A stretch of 6,267 nt of DNA from Campylobacteraceae bacterium (GTDB lineage Bacteria; Campylobacterota; Campylobacteria; Campylobacterales; Campylobacteraceae): assembly GCA_031290675.1 (NCBI GenBank), contig JAITNC010000032.1, positions 1 through 6,267 of the forward strand. The letters are read 5' to 3'. The notes beneath the pieces were generated by a model. The model saw only the letters and a program-made list of their open reading frames with translations, was not told the DNA's origin and made no database searches. Below are positions 5,693 to 6,267 of the stretch, in pieces (within the stretch, counting starts at the first letter, position 1; the number at the start of each line of letters is the position of its first letter). The translations under genes and the position numbers were made by a program.

Positions 5693-5725
5693 AAGGGGCG
5701 TGTTGTGGCGCAATTCCGCCGTTTT

Positions 5726-5768
5726 AATACTGGATTGCCACGTTCGCAAGCGAACTCGCAATGACGGG
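5726..5768 (-). repeat. Palindromic unit, inverted copy (unit C')
   Basis: Shares both ends with unit C in reverse. It folds compactly: ATTGC (5734-5738) with GCAAT (5758-5762), a small internal loop, then GTTCGC (5742-5747) with GCGAAC (5750-5755) across AA. This is probably the intact form of which unit C is an interrupted version. Confidence 0.8.
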
Positions 5769-5778
5769 GAGCTGAGAT

Positions 5779-5805
5779 GCTCACGCCTTCGGCGGAGCCA
5801 TGACA
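5779..5805 (-). repeat. Diverged inverted unit with stable hairpin (unit D')
   Basis: GCTC-CGCC (5779-5787, one bulged A) pairs with GGCG-GAGC (5791-5798) across TTC. ATGACA at 5800-5805 is the same TGTCAT head, in reverse, as the other units. No T run follows on either strand. Confidence 0.65.
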
Positions 5806-5812
5806 TAGAGAG

Positions 5813-5860
5813 AGGCTTCGTTCACGCATGACAAAAGAAGGCTTCGTTCACGCATGACAA
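5813..5860 (-). repeat. Tandem pair of 22-base units (E1', E2')
   Basis: A 22-base segment from 5813 to 5834 recurs exactly at 5839-5860, a 26-base period. Each contains CGTTCACG and ends in ATGACAA, the reversed TGTCAT head. On the minus strand they begin within a few bases of the dedA stop, so the dedA transcript reads straight into them. Confidence 0.8.
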
Positions 5861-5871
5861 TGAGTGGGGCT

Positions 5872-6267
5872 TTACGCCCGTTTCTTCGTCACTTTTTGAA
5901 AATAAACCCATATGCCAAGTATCAAAATCGCCAACTCTATCGGCACAAGATACGCTCTATCCTCATACAGATGAAACACTTTTGTCAGATATTCCACAGC
6001 GTAATAACTGCCATACCCCAAAGACAACGCCCATATGATGGCGGCTATGAAGTTCAGCACATTGAACTTGACCATAGGGTATTTTGTAAGTCCAACGGCT
6101 ATGGGTATGAGCGTTTTGAGTCCGTAAATAAACTTTTTGATGATGATTATCTTGTCGCCCTGTCTTTTCATCAAAAGATGGCTGAGAGCCAATTTTCGCC
6201 TGTGCTTTTTCAGATACGGCATAACAGCTGTACGGTTATATCTGCTCAGGCTCGCCAAAACGGCGTC
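5872..6267 (-). CDS. DedA-family inner-membrane protein, 5' end cut off by window edge
   Basis: DedA proteins (DedA/VTT/SNARE-associated domain) are inner-membrane proteins linked to proton-dependent transport, undecaprenyl-phosphate or phospholipid flipping and envelope integrity. The frame is open to the right edge, showing the last 131 residues; a TTG at 6256-6258 is in frame but is an unlikely start, because the residues around it match the interior of the domain. Visible are an amphipathic basic stretch (residues 18-39), the core motif KKFIYGLKTLIPIAVGLTKY (44-63), the helix NFIAAIIWALSLGYGSYYA and a last membrane helix VPIELAILILGIWVYF before a basic tail. The core motif usually reads GRF-P--R-; both arginines are lysine here (45 and 51). 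Which paralogue it is cannot be said. Its stop is followed at once by repeats, with no classic terminator. Confidence 0.85.
   Translation of the reverse strand, partial: DAVLASLSRYNRTAVMPYLKKHRRKLALSHLLMKRQGDKIIIIKKFIYGLKTLIPIAVGLTKYPMVKFNVLNFIAAIIWALSLGYGSYYAVEYLTKVFHLYEDRAYLVPIELAILILGIWVYFQKVTKKRA

Larger units (their letters stand above)
5191..5871. other. Gene-free, repeat-rich spacer between dedA and moaA
   Basis: About 680 bases without a credible gene on either strand. It looks richer in G and C than the flanking genes and is built from palindromic units. Reading left to right on the plus strand there are three forward units headed (T/C)GTCAT (5261, 5290, 5333), a central block of hairpins (5390-5644), then five units in reverse (heads at 5685, 5761, 5800, 5828, 5854). 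It separates two genes transcribed in the same direction, so the moaA promoter lies at its left margin and the dedA transcript would enter it from the right. I see no tRNA, rRNA or CRISPR pattern. Confidence 0.85.

Noticed and set aside
5261..5860. CRISPR array
   Set aside because: Repeats differ in sequence and orientation and spacing is irregular; no constant direct repeat with uniform spacers.
5867..5879. GGGC/GCCC hairpin over the dedA stop as a terminator
   Set aside because: Only four base pairs and no T run follows on the minus strand.
6256..6258. TTG as the start of the DedA-family gene
   Set aside because: The frame is open beyond it to the window edge and the segment matches the domain interior; the gene is simply truncated by the window.

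Overview
The window looks like chromosomal DNA of a Campylobacterota (epsilonproteobacterial) organism, probably a Sulfurimonas-like or related free-living member. This rests on the A/T-leaning coding style, a CIVCH cytochrome of the short Campylobacterota c-type, QueD and QueE variants with lineage-like extra segments, and tightly packed one-strand gene order. The assignment is from recognition only; no database was searched.

Every gene is on the minus strand, so transcription runs right to left. At the right edge is the 3' part of a DedA-family membrane protein (5872-6267). Next comes a 680-base gene-free stretch full of palindromic repeats (5191-5871). A promoter just inside 5161-5190 then starts a compact six-gene run: moaA, queE, queD, a c-type cytochrome lipoprotein, a four-helix membrane protein and rsmE. 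Gaps in this run are 11 bases or less, and genes often abut or overlap. Immediately after the rsmE stop lies a near-consensus sigma-70 promoter for rpmE and rsmI; rsmI runs off the left edge.

Two functional themes stand out. The upstream half carries two radical-SAM enzymes (MoaA for molybdopterin, QueE for queuosine) plus QueD, all acting on GTP or GTP-derived molecules. The downstream half is about the ribosome: RsmE and RsmI methylate 16S rRNA near the decoding centre, and L31 is a large-subunit protein. The cytochrome and the membrane protein sit between the two halves without an obvious link to either.

The least ordinary part is the dedA-moaA gap. Three repeat units on its left side all read forward and five on its right side all read reverse, each headed by (T/C)GTCAT. 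They flank a central block of nested inverted repeats and strong hairpins (5390-5644) that has no credible protein-coding frame. Two of the outer units form a perfect 38-base inverted pair. This is the best candidate for an undescribed element. Other points worth a second look are the spacing of cysteines in QueE, the long alanine-rich tether of the cytochrome, Arg-to-Lys changes in the DedA core motif, and three gene junctions without a Shine-Dalgarno site that appear to depend on translational coupling.
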